Below, in pieces: positions 51,653 to 60,539 of a stretch of DNA of 64,000 nt. The notes beneath the pieces are model-generated. The model did no database searches, was not told the DNA's origin, and worked only from the letters and a program-made list of their open reading frames with translations. The position numbers were made by a program, and so were the translations under genes. The DNA is from Actinomycetales bacterium. GTDB taxonomy: Bacteria; Actinomycetota; Actinomycetes; Actinomycetales; Dermatophilaceae. The stretch is taken from contig JADJVI010000046.1 of assembly GCA_016710645.1 (NCBI GenBank), positions 57,620 through 121,619 on the forward strand, given 5' to 3'. The stretch's first letter is position 1; each line of letters begins with the position of its first letter.

Positions 51653-52632
51653 GGGATGAGCAGCAGCTTCCCGGTGCTGCCGCGGCTTTCCAGCAACTCA
51701 TAGGCAGCCGCGGCGTCGCGCAGCGGGAACCGGCCCCCGATGCTGAGCTTGACGGTGCCGTCCAGCAGCCAGCCGAACACCTCGCCCGAGCGCCACAGCA
51801 ACTCCTCGCGGGTGCCCGCGTGGTGGCCCAGCGAGGGGCGGGTGACGAAGGCCGACCCGGCTGCGTTGAGTCGCTGCAGGTCGAAGGGCGGCACCTGACC
51901 GCTGGATCCACCGAACAGCACGACCATGCCACGCGGGCGCAGCGAGGCCAGCGAGGCGTCGAAGGTCGCCTTGCCCACGCCGTCATAGGCGACGTCGACC
52001 CCGCCTCCGGCGGCCTCGCGCACCGCGGTAGCCAGGGCCTCCTGGGTGTCGTACTCGGTGTAGTTCAGGCACGCAGCAGCCCCCAGCGAGGTGGCGATCG
52101 CGCACTTCTCCGGGCTGCCGGCGGTGCCGATGACCGTGGCGCCGAGGGCACGGCATACCTGAATCAGCCACTGACCCACCCCGCCGGCCGCCGCGTGCAC
52201 GAGCACGCGGGTGCCCTCCTGCACGGGGAAGGTGCTGCGGGTGAGGAACTGGGCGGTCATCCCCTGGAGCATCGCTGCGGCGGCCGTCTCCAGGTCGAGG
52301 TCGTCGGGCACCGGCACGAGCGCGTCAGCGCCGACCAGGGCCAGCTGAGCGTGGGCGGCGGGCCGCATCGCCCACGCCACCCGGTCGCCGACGAGGAACC
52401 CGGCCCCCTCGCCGACGGCGTCGACGATGCCGGCGCCCTCCATGCCCGGGGTGTAGGGCAACGACATGGGGTAGATGCCCTCGCGCTGGTAGACGTCGAT
52501 GAAGTTGACCCCGCCGGCCGCGACGCGGACCCGGACCTGGCCGGGACGGGGGTCGGGGATGTCGAGCGACTCGATGGTGAGCACGCTGACATCGCCATGG
52601 CGGGGGACGCGGAGGGCTTCGGCAACGGTCAT
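51649..52632 (-). CDS. quinone oxidoreductase (zeta-crystallin type)
   Basis: 327 residues of the medium-chain reductase family without the structural zinc cysteines. NADPH motif AAAGGVGQWL, YTPGMEGAGIV substrate-side loop, and VLFGGSSGQVPPFD match the Qor family, which reduces quinones by one electron. ATG 52632 lies 44 bases from the divergent uvrD1 start. Confidence 0.93.
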   Translation of the reverse strand: MTVAEALRVPRHGDVSVLTIESLDIPDPRPGQVRVRVAAGGVNFIDVYQREGIYPMSLPYTPGMEGAGIVDAVGEGAGFLVGDRVAWAMRPAAHAQLALVGADALVPVPDDLDLETAAAAMLQGMTAQFLTRSTFPVQEGTRVLVHAAAGGVGQWLIQVCRALGATVIGTAGSPEKCAIATSLGAAACLNYTEYDTQEALATAVREAAGGGVDVAYDGVGKATFDASLASLRPRGMVVLFGGSSGQVPPFDLQRLNAAGSAFVTRPSLGHHAGTREELLWRSGEVFGWLLDGTVKLSIGGRFPLRDAAAAYELLESRGSTGKLLLIP

Positions 52633-52676
52633 GGCGTCAGCCTACGTCGGTGCCGACACGTAGGGTTGACCCCGTT

Positions 52677-55286
52677 ATGAGCACCCTCTTCGACGACCTC
52701 GGGATCCCCGGTTTCGACGCGCCTCCGGCTCGGGGCTCGCGGGCTGCGGCTTCCCATCCGCACGCCCCGCTGCCGGCGCGGCCGGCCCCAGAGCGCGACG
52801 CGGGTCGCGGCGGCGGCACGACGGGTGTCGACGAGCACGGCATACCCCTGTGGGCGGTTGACCCCGATCTGCCACCGCCGCCGGACGAGCCCGAACCCGA
52901 CCCGTATGCCGTCCCGGCCGATCCCTACGCCGGTGACCGCCCGCTGTGGCCGGGCACCCGGCAGGCGCCGCAGGTCGACCCGGACACCTTCCTGGCGGGG
53001 CTGAACCCGCAGCAGCGCGCAGCCGTCGTCCACGAGGGCTCTCCGCTGCTCATCATCGCCGGGGCCGGATCGGGCAAGACCCGGGTGCTCACCCAGCGGA
53101 TCGCCTACCTGCTGGCCGCACGCGGCGTGCAGCCGGGGCAGGTGCTGGCCATCACCTTCACCAACAAGGCCGCAGCCGAGATGCGCGAGCGCGTCGAAGG
53201 GTTGGTCGGTGGTCGGGCGCGGTCGATGTGGGTGATGACCTTCCACTCGGCGTGCGTGCGGATACTGCGCCGTGAGTCCACCAAGCTCGGCCTGAAGTCG
53301 TCGTTCTCGATCTACGACGCCGCCGACAGCCAGCGGCTCATGACGATGGTCGTGCGCGACCTCAACCTCGACCCCAAGCGTTATCAGCCGCGGTCGTTCT
53401 CCAACGCCGTGTCCAACCTCAAGAACGAGCTCATCGACGAGGAGACTTACGCGCGACAGGTCGCCGAGGCCGGTAGCCACCACGAGCGGATGATCGCCGA
53501 GGCCTATGCCGCCTACCAGCGGCGGCTGCGCCAGGCCAACGCCCTCGATTTCGACGACCTCATCATGACGACGGTCAACCTGCTGCAGGCCTTCCCCGAC
53601 GTTGCCGAGCACTATCGGCGGCGGTTCCGCCATGTGCTGGTCGATGAGTACCAGGACACCAACCACGCGCAATACCAGTTGGTGCGCGAGATCGTCGGCG
53701 GTGGCGCGAAAACTGCCGGGGCACAACCCGATCCGTATGCCGTCCCGCCGGCTGAGTTGGTCGTCGTGGGCGATGCCGACCAGTCGATCTACGCCTTCCG
53801 GGGGGCGTCGATCCGCAACATCGTCGAGTTCGAACAGGACTATCCCGACGCGCGGACCATCCTGTTGGAGCAGAACTACCGCTCGACGCAGACCATCCTG
53901 CAAGCCGCCAACGCCGTCATCGCCCGCAATCCCGACCGTCGGCCCAAGAACCTCTGGACCGACTCGGGCAACGGCGACCGCATTCATGGCTATGTCGCCG
54001 ATAACGAGCACGACGAGGCATCCTTCATCGCGCGACGGATCGACGAGTTGTCCGACCAGCACGGGGTCAAGCCCAAGGACGTCGCGGTGTTCTATCGCAC
54101 CAATGCGCAGAGCCGGGCCGTGGAAGAGGTCTTCGTCCGGGTGGGCATCCCCTACAAGGTCGTCGGCGGCACCCGGTTCTACGAGCGCAAGGAGGTCAAG
54201 GACGCCCTCGCCTACCTGCGGGTGATCTCCAACCCGACCGACACGGTCAACCTGCGCCGCATCCTCAATGTGCCCCGCCGGGGGATCGGCGAGCGGGCCG
54301 AAGCCTGTGTGGCGCAGCTCGCCGAGCGGGAGCGGATCCCGTTCGTCGCAGCGCTCGGCCGAGCAGCCGATGCACCGGGTATCGCCACCCGGTCGGTGGC
54401 CGCCATTGAGGCCTTCACCCGGATGCTGGAGGACCTGCGCACCGTCTTCGAGGGCGGATCCGGCGTGGCCGGCCTGCTGGAGGCGATCCTTGAGCAGAGT
54501 GGCTACCTGCGTGAGCTGCGCGAGAGCCCCGACCCGCAGGACGAGACCCGCGTGGAAAACCTCGCCGAACTCGTCGCTGTGGCACAGGAATTCGACGAGG
54601 CGCGCGCCGAGGAGGGCGACGGCGCAAGCTCGGGTGGGCTGGAGGATTTCCTGGAACGGGTGTCTCTGGTCGCCGACGCCGACGAGATCCCAGACGCGCC
54701 CACGGGGCCCGATGGTGAGCCACTGCCCGACGCGGGCGTGGTCACTCTGATGACCCTACATACCGCCAAGGGCCTGGAGTTCCCGGTGGTCTTCCTCACT
54801 GGTCTGGAAGACGGCACCTTCCCGCATCTGCGCTCGCTGGGCGACCCCAAGGAGTTGGAGGAGGAGCGCCGGCTGGCCTATGTCGGCATCACCCGGGCCC
54901 GCGAGCGGCTGCACCTGTCCCGCGCGGCGGTCCGCTCGGCCTGGGGTGCGCCGCAGTACTTCCCGCCATCACGGTTTCTGGACGAGATCCCCACCGACCT
55001 GCTGGTGTGGGAGAGGGACGCGGCCTCGTCCGACTCGTCGCGGTTCGGGCGGTCGGTGACGACGCCGGCGATCGCGTCCTTCGGGCGTCCGGGGGTGCGA
55101 TCGGCGGGCAATCGACCGGCGATCGCGCTCGCGGCCGGTGACCGGGTGTCCCACGACTCGTTCGGGCTGGGCACCGTGGTGCGCGTAGAGGGCGAAGGGG
55201 AACGGGCGCTGGCCCACGTCGACTTCGGGGCGAGCGTCGGCGTCAAGCGCCTGCTGTTGCGCTATGCGCCGGTCGAGAAGTTGTGA
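52677..55286 (+). CDS. uvrD1: UvrD/PcrA-type ATP-dependent DNA helicase (UvrD1)
   Basis: 869 residues, superfamily 1A helicase. Walker A GAGSGKT at 129-135, DEYQDTN (motif II), QSIYAFRGA (III), QNYRSTQTIL (IV), TLHTAKGLEFPVVFL (V) and ERRLAYVGITRARERL (VI). A disordered N-terminal extension of about 100 residues holds two iterated words; the C-terminus (GDRVSHDSFGLGTVV...FGASVGVKRLLL) is the Tudor-like domain that binds RNA polymerase. It works in nucleotide excision and replication restart. Followed by an M23 peptidase and sucCD, as around uvrD1 in mycobacteria. Confidence 0.96.
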   Translation: MSTLFDDLGIPGFDAPPARGSRAAASHPHAPLPARPAPERDAGRGGGTTGVDEHGIPLWAVDPDLPPPPDEPEPDPYAVPADPYAGDRPLWPGTRQAPQVDPDTFLAGLNPQQRAAVVHEGSPLLIIAGAGSGKTRVLTQRIAYLLAARGVQPGQVLAITFTNKAAAEMRERVEGLVGGRARSMWVMTFHSACVRILRRESTKLGLKSSFSIYDAADSQRLMTMVVRDLNLDPKRYQPRSFSNAVSNLKNELIDEETYARQVAEAGSHHERMIAEAYAAYQRRLRQANALDFDDLIMTTVNLLQAFPDVAEHYRRRFRHVLVDEYQDTNHAQYQLVREIVGGGAKTAGAQPDPYAVPPAELVVVGDADQSIYAFRGASIRNIVEFEQDYPDARTILLEQNYRSTQTILQAANAVIARNPDRRPKNLWTDSGNGDRIHGYVADNEHDEASFIARRIDELSDQHGVKPKDVAVFYRTNAQSRAVEEVFVRVGIPYKVVGGTRFYERKEVKDALAYLRVISNPTDTVNLRRILNVPRRGIGERAEACVAQLAERERIPFVAALGRAADAPGIATRSVAAIEAFTRMLEDLRTVFEGGSGVAGLLEAILEQSGYLRELRESPDPQDETRVENLAELVAVAQEFDEARAEEGDGASSGGLEDFLERVSLVADADEIPDAPTGPDGEPLPDAGVVTLMTLHTAKGLEFPVVFLTGLEDGTFPHLRSLGDPKELEEERRLAYVGITRARERLHLSRAAVRSAWGAPQYFPPSRFLDEIPTDLLVWERDAASSDSSRFGRSVTTPAIASFGRPGVRSAGNRPAIALAAGDRVSHDSFGLGTVVRVEGEGERALAHVDFGASVGVKRLLLRYAPVEKL

Positions 55287-55304
55287 CGCTGAGGTGAGTG
55301 GTGT

Positions 55305-55333
55305 GATGTGAGCGCAGCGCGCTCCCTCACATC
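55305..55333. terminator. bidirectional terminator after uvrD1
   Basis: GATGTGAG (55305-55312) pairs with CTCACATC (55326-55333), with AGCGC/GCGCT pairing inside the loop. It overlaps the stop of the opposing M23 peptidase gene. Confidence 0.7.
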
Positions 55334-56175
55334 GGCATGCCCTTCTGGCGCAACCATCCCATCGGGGAGACCGTGCCATCGCCACCGCCGGGGTGGATCT
55401 CCAGGTGCAGGTGGGGACCGGTCGAATGTCCGGTGTTGCCCGACAGGGACACCACCTGGCCGGGGCTGACCCGCTGGCCCACCTTGACCTTGAGCGAGCT
55501 GTTGTGGGCATACCAGGAGACCGTGCCGTCCCAGTACTTGATCTCGACCTTGTTGCCATAGCCGCCCGACCAGCCGGCGAAGATGACGACGCCGCTAGAC
55601 ATGGCCTTGACCGGGGTGCCTACCGGGATGGCGAAGTCCTGGGCGGGGTGCATCTTGCCCCAGCGCCAGGCATAGCCGGAGGTGAGCACGTAGCTGGAGT
55701 TGAGCGGTTTGACCCACGCCTTTGACCCGACCGCCTCGGGCGCTGGGGTGTCCTGTGCGGCAGCCGCGGCAGTGGTGGCAGTACCAGCGCCCTGGGTGAC
55801 CTCCAGCGCCTGGTCGCTGGCAGCGAGTGCTTCCTCTTGCGCCTTGCGCTTCTCGTTCTCGGTGGCGACGACGTCCAGCCGGGCGCGCTCACTGTCGCGG
55901 GCGACTCGGTCGTCGACGACTCGCGCCAGGGCCGGTGCGTCCTGGTCTTTGATGGCGGCGAGTTCGGCGTCGTCGGTCGTCGTAGCCTGGAGCTGGGCCT
56001 GCATCGACAGATCGGCGCCGTTGCCGGCCAGAGCGACGCTCGGGCTGTTGCCGCCCAGCGACACGATGGCGAGGGTGGCCGTAGTTGGCAGGATGAGCCC
56101 GGTGCCAACGATTTGAGGGGTCAGCGGAGACTTCCGCCGAGCGCGGTGACGCCCTCGGTATCGCGTGTCAGACAC
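55327..56175 (-). CDS. exported M23 (LytM) peptidase
   Basis: 282 residues from GTG 56175. A basic N-terminus and a hydrophobic stretch (IVGTGLILPTTATLAIVSL) form a signal/anchor; a coiled, Glu/Arg/Ala-rich stalk (about 80-130) follows; the C-terminal LytM domain has the zinc ligands H and D in GKMHPAQDFA and HxH in GPHLHLEIH. It probably cleaves peptidoglycan cross-bridges at the cell surface. A TATAAC -10 box lies about 55 bases upstream on the minus strand. Confidence 0.9.
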   Translation of the reverse strand: MSDTRYRGRHRARRKSPLTPQIVGTGLILPTTATLAIVSLGGNSPSVALAGNGADLSMQAQLQATTTDDAELAAIKDQDAPALARVVDDRVARDSERARLDVVATENEKRKAQEEALAASDQALEVTQGAGTATTAAAAAQDTPAPEAVGSKAWVKPLNSSYVLTSGYAWRWGKMHPAQDFAIPVGTPVKAMSSGVVIFAGWSGGYGNKVEIKYWDGTVSWYAHNSSLKVKVGQRVSPGQVVSLSGNTGHSTGPHLHLEIHPGGGDGTVSPMGWLRQKGMPM

Positions 56176-56345
56176 GTGCAGCTCTCTCCCGCCGGTGGAA
56201 CAACCTCGCCGAGGGTAGCGTGACCCTTTCGTTATATCCAAACCATCGTCTCAGATCGCGACATCGATGTGACGAGCGTCACCGCGTCGAGGCAGGGGGG
56301 CGCCTCGCCCTGTCGGCGGCCGGAGGGCTTCGCTAGAGTGCGGAC

Positions 56346-56747
56346 ATGAGTGAGTCTCCGCTGCGGATCGTCGTTGCCAAGCCCGGGCTGGACGGTCACG
56401 ACCGGGGGGCCAAGGTCGTCGCGCGGGCGCTCCGTGACGCGGGCATGGAGGTGGTCTACACCGGCCTGCACCAGACGCCCGAGCAGATCGTGGAAGCCGC
56501 CATTCAGGAGGACGCCGACGCTGTCGGCCTGTCGGTCCTCTCGGGTGCGCACATGACGCTTTTCGCCAAGGTCGTCGACTTGCTCAAGGCCCGCGACGCG
56601 AGCGACATTGTCGTCTTCGGCGGAGGGATCATCCCGGATGCCGACATCCCGGCCTTGCAGGCGATGGGCGTGGCGACCGTGTTCACCCCCGGCGCCACCA
56701 CTCAGGACATCGTCGGCTGGGTGCGGGAGCACGTCACCGCGCACTGA
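56346..56747 (+). CDS. stand-alone cobalamin-binding domain protein
   Basis: 133 residues, entirely one B12-binding Rossmann domain. DGHDRG (DxHxxG, H18 as the lower cobalt ligand), SVLSGAH and GGGIIPDAD/MGVATVFTPGA motifs match the small subunit of methylmalonyl- or isobutyryl-CoA mutases. The partner large subunit is not in the window, so it acts in trans with a mutase encoded elsewhere. ATG 56346. Inserted between the M23 gene and sucCD relative to mycobacterial order. Confidence 0.9.
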   Translation: MSESPLRIVVAKPGLDGHDRGAKVVARALRDAGMEVVYTGLHQTPEQIVEAAIQEDADAVGLSVLSGAHMTLFAKVVDLLKARDASDIVVFGGGIIPDADIPALQAMGVATVFTPGATTQDIVGWVREHVTAH

Positions 56748-57063
56748 GTGCAAGAGGTCGGCGACCCGGCCGACATTAAAATCTTGGTAAGGAAAGCGCC
56801 CTCGGCGCCGCGCGACGCACTGTCGTCCCCCATCATGAATTCAGACGTCGCGGTACCTCATCCCCCCAGGGTGCAGCATCGTCACCGTCGTGAATAGGTG
56901 GAAGAGCCCCGGAACTCCCGCATCCCGCGTTGGCTCTCGCACTCCACGGAGTGCTCGTCATAGACGCCCGACACACGACATCGGTTGTGGGGCCCTGGCT
57001 TCGGCCCGGGCCCCACAACCAAAGAACCTGGTGGATCCCCTCTCGGCGCTTAGGCTCTCCGGT
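56748..57063. other. intergenic region with two hairpins before the DUF3048 gene
   Basis: No credible gene is seen. GCACTCC-AC-GGAGTGC (56939-56954) is a short hairpin. GGTTGTGGGGCCC (56983-56995) pairs exactly with 57008-57020, and the loop continues the stem (GGC-TTCG-GCC), giving about 16 pairs with one mismatch capped by a UUCG tetraloop. TAGGCT at 57051-57056 is 7 bases before ATG 57064, so the next gene may be leaderless, with the hairpin as a terminator of upstream transcription or the end of a small RNA. Confidence 0.5.
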
Positions 57064-58140
57064 ATGCCGTCCCCCCGCGTCTTCACGTCCGCAGTTCTGG
57101 GCGGCCTGCTGAGCGTCGGTCTGCTGTGGGGGACCTCGGGGTGCTCAGCAGAGACCGGCACCCCTGCACCCAACCCGCCGTCCACGACGGCACTTGCGCC
57201 GCTGACCACCTCGGCGGCCTCACCTGCGGCCCCCACGCCGACAGCCCCTGCTTCAGCCACAGCTCCAGCCACGCCGAGCGGACCGGCATACCCCTCCGGG
57301 ACCCTCTCGGGTCCCGTGCTGGCGGTGAAGATCGACAACACGGCGGCCGCTCGCCCGCGGGTGGGTTTGGGGGCCGCGGACGTCGTCTATGTCGAACTCG
57401 TCGAGGGCGGCCTGACCCGGCTGCTCGCGGTCTACGCCAGCGCTCTTCCGGCCCAGGTCGGGCCGGTGCGCAGCGCGCGCGAGACCGACGCGGTGCTGCT
57501 GGCCAACTACGGGACGGTGGCCTTCGGCTATTCCGGGGCGTCGGCTTACACCCTCGGAATCATCCGGGCCGGCGCGGCCCGACATGTCTCCTATGACCTG
57601 TCCGGCGCGGGCTACCAGCGCGTTGCTGGTCGGTCGGCTCCCTACAACCTCATGGCCTCCCCGAGCGCGCTGCTGGCGCGGGCCGGCGGCAGCACGTATG
57701 CCGGTGACGTCGGCTTCCGCTTCGGGCCGGCCCCGGCCGGTGGGACGCCTGCGGCAGGCGTGCGGACGGCATACCCGGCGGCTCGAATCGAGTTGCGCTG
57801 GGACGCGACTGTCCAGCGCTACCTGGTGTGGACCGATGGGCGTCCGGAGCTCTCCGACGGTGCCCAGGTGGGCGCTGCCGCCGTGGTGGTGCAGACCGTA
57901 CGCAGCACACCGTCGGCCAATCGCGACGTCAACGGGCAACCGACGCCGGTGGCCGAGGTGGTGGGTAGCGGGCCGGTGCGGGTACTGCGCGACGGGAAGG
58001 CGTTCAGCGGGACGTGGAGCCGTTCGACCGCGACGTCGCCGACGGTCTTCGCCGATGCGGCGGGGGCCAGGCTGACCTTCAGCGCGGGACCGGTATGGGT
58101 GTTGCTCGTCCCCTCGGGCCAAGACGTCTCGATCGGCTGA
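57064..58140 (+). CDS. DUF3048 (YerB-like) lipoprotein
   Basis: 358 residues. Signal peptide with a lipobox-like end (LLWGTSGCS), a Thr/Ala/Pro-rich linker to about 75, then the DUF3048 domain (VLAVKIDNTAAARPRVGLGAADVVYVELVEGGLTRLLAVY; QVGPVRSARETD; FVWTDG-like LVWTDGRPELSDG). A surface protein of unknown role. ATG 57064 is itself within a copy of the iterated word (GGTATGCCGT). Probably leaderless. Confidence 0.85.
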   Translation: MPSPRVFTSAVLGGLLSVGLLWGTSGCSAETGTPAPNPPSTTALAPLTTSAASPAAPTPTAPASATAPATPSGPAYPSGTLSGPVLAVKIDNTAAARPRVGLGAADVVYVELVEGGLTRLLAVYASALPAQVGPVRSARETDAVLLANYGTVAFGYSGASAYTLGIIRAGAARHVSYDLSGAGYQRVAGRSAPYNLMASPSALLARAGGSTYAGDVGFRFGPAPAGGTPAAGVRTAYPAARIELRWDATVQRYLVWTDGRPELSDGAQVGAAAVVVQTVRSTPSANRDVNGQPTPVAEVVGSGPVRVLRDGKAFSGTWSRSTATSPTVFADAAGARLTFSAGPVWVLLVPSGQDVSIG

Positions 58141-58325
58141 CCAGGCGGCCTGCGCTGGGCGTGAGGTGCGTCACGAGGGCTGCCAGGTGATGTTGGTCAT
58201 GGCCGGGGGAGCGCGCGCGCTGGCCTTTCCGGCTGTGCACTACAGTCCAAATGAGCCCCCCGGGTCGGCAGTCATCGCTGTGCGCCCGGCAGGTCAGGCC
58301 CCTTCGACGACGAGGACGGACGCCC

Positions 58326-59528
58326 GTGGATCTGTACGAGTACCAGGCACGCGACATCTTCGAGGCGCACGGGGTTCCCGTGCTGGCCGGCGAGATCGCC
58401 CGCACACCACAGGAGGCGCAGGCCGCGGCCGAGCGCGTCGGAGCCAAGAGCGGCGGTGTCGTCGTCGTCAAGGCACAGGTCAAGACCGGTGGCCGCGGCA
58501 AGGCCGGCGGTGTCAAGGTGGTCAAGAGCCCCGAGGCCGCCGCTGAGGCCGCCGAGGCCATTCTGGGGATGGACATCAAGGGCCACACCGTCAAGACGGT
58601 CATGATCGCCCAGGGCGCCAAGATTGCCGAGGAGTATTACTTCTCGATCCTGCTCGACCGGGCCAACCGCGCCTACCTCGCGATGTGCAGCAAGGAAGGC
58701 GGCATGGACATCGAGACCCTCGCCGTCGAGCGTCCCGAGGCGCTGGCCAAGGTCGCCGTCGACCCCAACGTCGGCATCGACGCCGCGAAGGCGCAGGAGA
58801 TCGTCGACGCGGCGGGCTTCAACGAGACCGACAAGCCGGCGATCGCCAATGTCATCCGCAAGCTCTGGGACGTCTACAACGCCGAGGACGCCACGCTCGT
58901 CGAGGTCAACCCGCTGGTCAAGACCGAAGACGGCGCCATCGTCGCGCTGGACGGCAAGGTCTCCATCGACGGCAACTCCGACTTCCGTCACCCCGAGCAC
59001 GAGCAGTACGTCGACCACTCCAAGACCGACCCGCTCGAGGTGCTCGCCATCGAGCGCAACCTCAACTACGTCAAGCTCGATGGCAGCGTCGGCATCATCG
59101 GCAACGGTGCGGGTCTGGTGATGTCCACCCTCGACGTCGTCGCGTATGCCGGTGAGGAGTTCACCTCCGCGGATGGCTCGCACCCGAGCCCGGCCAACTT
59201 CCTGGACATCGGCGGCGGCGCCAACGCCGAGGTCATGGCCAACGGTCTCGACGTCATCTTCGAGGACGGTCAGGTCAAGGCGGTCTTCGTCAACGTTTTC
59301 GGCGGCATCACCGCGTGTGACGCGGTGGCCGACGGCATCGTCAAGGCCTACGAGATCCTCGCCAGCCACGGCAAGACGCCCAAGCCCTTGGTCGTGCGCC
59401 TGGACGGCAACAACGCCGAGAAGGGGCGCGCGATCCTCGACGCGGCCAAGCTGCCGTTGCTCGAGCGTGTCGACACCATGGACGGCGCTGCCCGTCGCGT
59501 GGCCGAACTGGCCGCGGCCCAGAACTGA
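58326..59528 (+). CDS. sucC: succinyl-CoA synthetase (ADP/GDP-forming) beta subunit
   Basis: 400 residues, ATP-grasp N-terminal domain (DLYEYQARDIFEAHGVPV; KAQVKTGGRGKAGGVK) and a flavodoxin-like C-terminal domain (VNVFGGITACD). With SucD it converts succinyl-CoA to succinate with nucleotide phosphorylation in the TCA cycle. GTG 58326 gives the family start. sucD follows 35 bases later. Confidence 0.97.
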   Translation: MDLYEYQARDIFEAHGVPVLAGEIARTPQEAQAAAERVGAKSGGVVVVKAQVKTGGRGKAGGVKVVKSPEAAAEAAEAILGMDIKGHTVKTVMIAQGAKIAEEYYFSILLDRANRAYLAMCSKEGGMDIETLAVERPEALAKVAVDPNVGIDAAKAQEIVDAAGFNETDKPAIANVIRKLWDVYNAEDATLVEVNPLVKTEDGAIVALDGKVSIDGNSDFRHPEHEQYVDHSKTDPLEVLAIERNLNYVKLDGSVGIIGNGAGLVMSTLDVVAYAGEEFTSADGSHPSPANFLDIGGGANAEVMANGLDVIFEDGQVKAVFVNVFGGITACDAVADGIVKAYEILASHGKTPKPLVVRLDGNNAEKGRAILDAAKLPLLERVDTMDGAARRVAELAAAQN

Positions 59529-59563
59529 TCGCCCCGACGAGGACTAAGGACTAAGGCAGACAC

Positions 59564-60457
59564 ATGGCAATCTTCCTCACCAAGGACAGCAAGGTCATCG
59601 TCCAGGGCATGACCGGCTCCGAGGGCATGAAGCACACGACCCGCATGATCGCCTCCGGCACCAACATCGTCGGCGGCGTCAACCCGCGTAAGGCGGGCAC
59701 GACGGTCGACTTCCCCGGCGGCCAGCAGGTGCCGGTCTTCGGCACCGTCGCCGACGCGATGGCCGCCACCGGCGCCGACGTCTCGGTCATCTTCGTTCCG
59801 GCGGCCTTCACCAAAGCCGCCGTCATCGAGGCCGTCGACGCGGGCATCCCGTTGGCCGTCGTCATCACCGAAGGCGTCGCGGTCAAGGACACCGCGGAGT
59901 TCTACAACTACGCCAAGGACAAGGGCACGACCCGCCTCATCGGCCCCAACTGCCCCGGCCTGATCAGCCCCGGACAGTCCAACGCCGGCATCATCCCCGC
60001 CGACATTTCGGGCCCGGGCCGGATCGGCCTGGTCTCCAAGTCGGGGACGCTGACCTACCAGATGATGTTCGAGCTGCGCGACTACGGCTTCTCGACCGGC
60101 GTCGGCATCGGCGGCGACCCGATCATCGGCACCACGCACATCGACTGCCTCAAGGCATTCGAGGAGGACCCCGACACCGACGCGATCGTCATGATCGGTG
60201 AGATCGGCGGCGACGCCGAGGAGCGGGCCGCGGCCTACATCGCCGAGCATGTGACCAAGCCGGTTGTCGGCTACGTCGCGGGCTTCACCGCCCCCGAGGG
60301 CAAGACGATGGGCCACGCCGGCGCCATCGTGTCGGGCTCCTCCGGCACCGCCCAGGCCAAGAAGGAAGCCCTCGAGGCCGCCGGAGTCAAGGTCGGCAAG
60401 ACCCCGTCCGAGACCGCCGCGCTGATGCGCGAGATCATGGCGGGCCTGGCCGGCTGA
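59564..60457 (+). CDS. sucD: succinyl-CoA synthetase alpha subunit
   Basis: 297 residues. CoA-binding Rossmann domain (VQGMTGSEGMKHT) and the phosphohistidine H251 in GHAGAIVSG; GPNCPGLISP is conserved. Catalytic partner of SucC. ATG 59564 with GGACTAAGG upstream. A hairpin at 60470-60502 ends the transcript. Confidence 0.98.
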   Translation: MAIFLTKDSKVIVQGMTGSEGMKHTTRMIASGTNIVGGVNPRKAGTTVDFPGGQQVPVFGTVADAMAATGADVSVIFVPAAFTKAAVIEAVDAGIPLAVVITEGVAVKDTAEFYNYAKDKGTTRLIGPNCPGLISPGQSNAGIIPADISGPGRIGLVSKSGTLTYQMMFELRDYGFSTGVGIGGDPIIGTTHIDCLKAFEEDPDTDAIVMIGEIGGDAEERAAAYIAEHVTKPVVGYVAGFTAPEGKTMGHAGAIVSGSSGTAQAKKEALEAAGVKVGKTPSETAALMREIMAGLAG

Positions 60458-60469
60458 TCACCGTTGCAG

Positions 60470-60502
60470 GAGGGCGCGTCGGGACTTCCCCGGCGCGCCC
60501 TC
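60470..60502 (+). terminator. hairpin after sucD
   Basis: GAGGGCGCG (60470-60478) pairs with CGCGCCCTC (60494-60502), 13 bases after the sucD stop and before perM. No U tract, as is common in actinobacteria. Confidence 0.75.
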
Positions 60503-60539
60503 AGCGGTTTCCGGGACGGCAGCGGGGACGATAGGCGGG

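Noticed and set aside
56175..56345. Possible cyclic di-AMP riboswitch before the M23 peptidase
   Set aside because: The leader after the likely -10 box is only about 50 bases, too short, and the conserved riboswitch core was not seen.
56880..57020. Possible tRNA-like fold before the DUF3048 gene
   Set aside because: Hairpins are present, but there is no TTCGANNC T-loop or cloverleaf on either strand.
58272..59369. 365-codon minus-strand frame opposite sucC
   Set aside because: Shadow of a certain gene, without domain matches.
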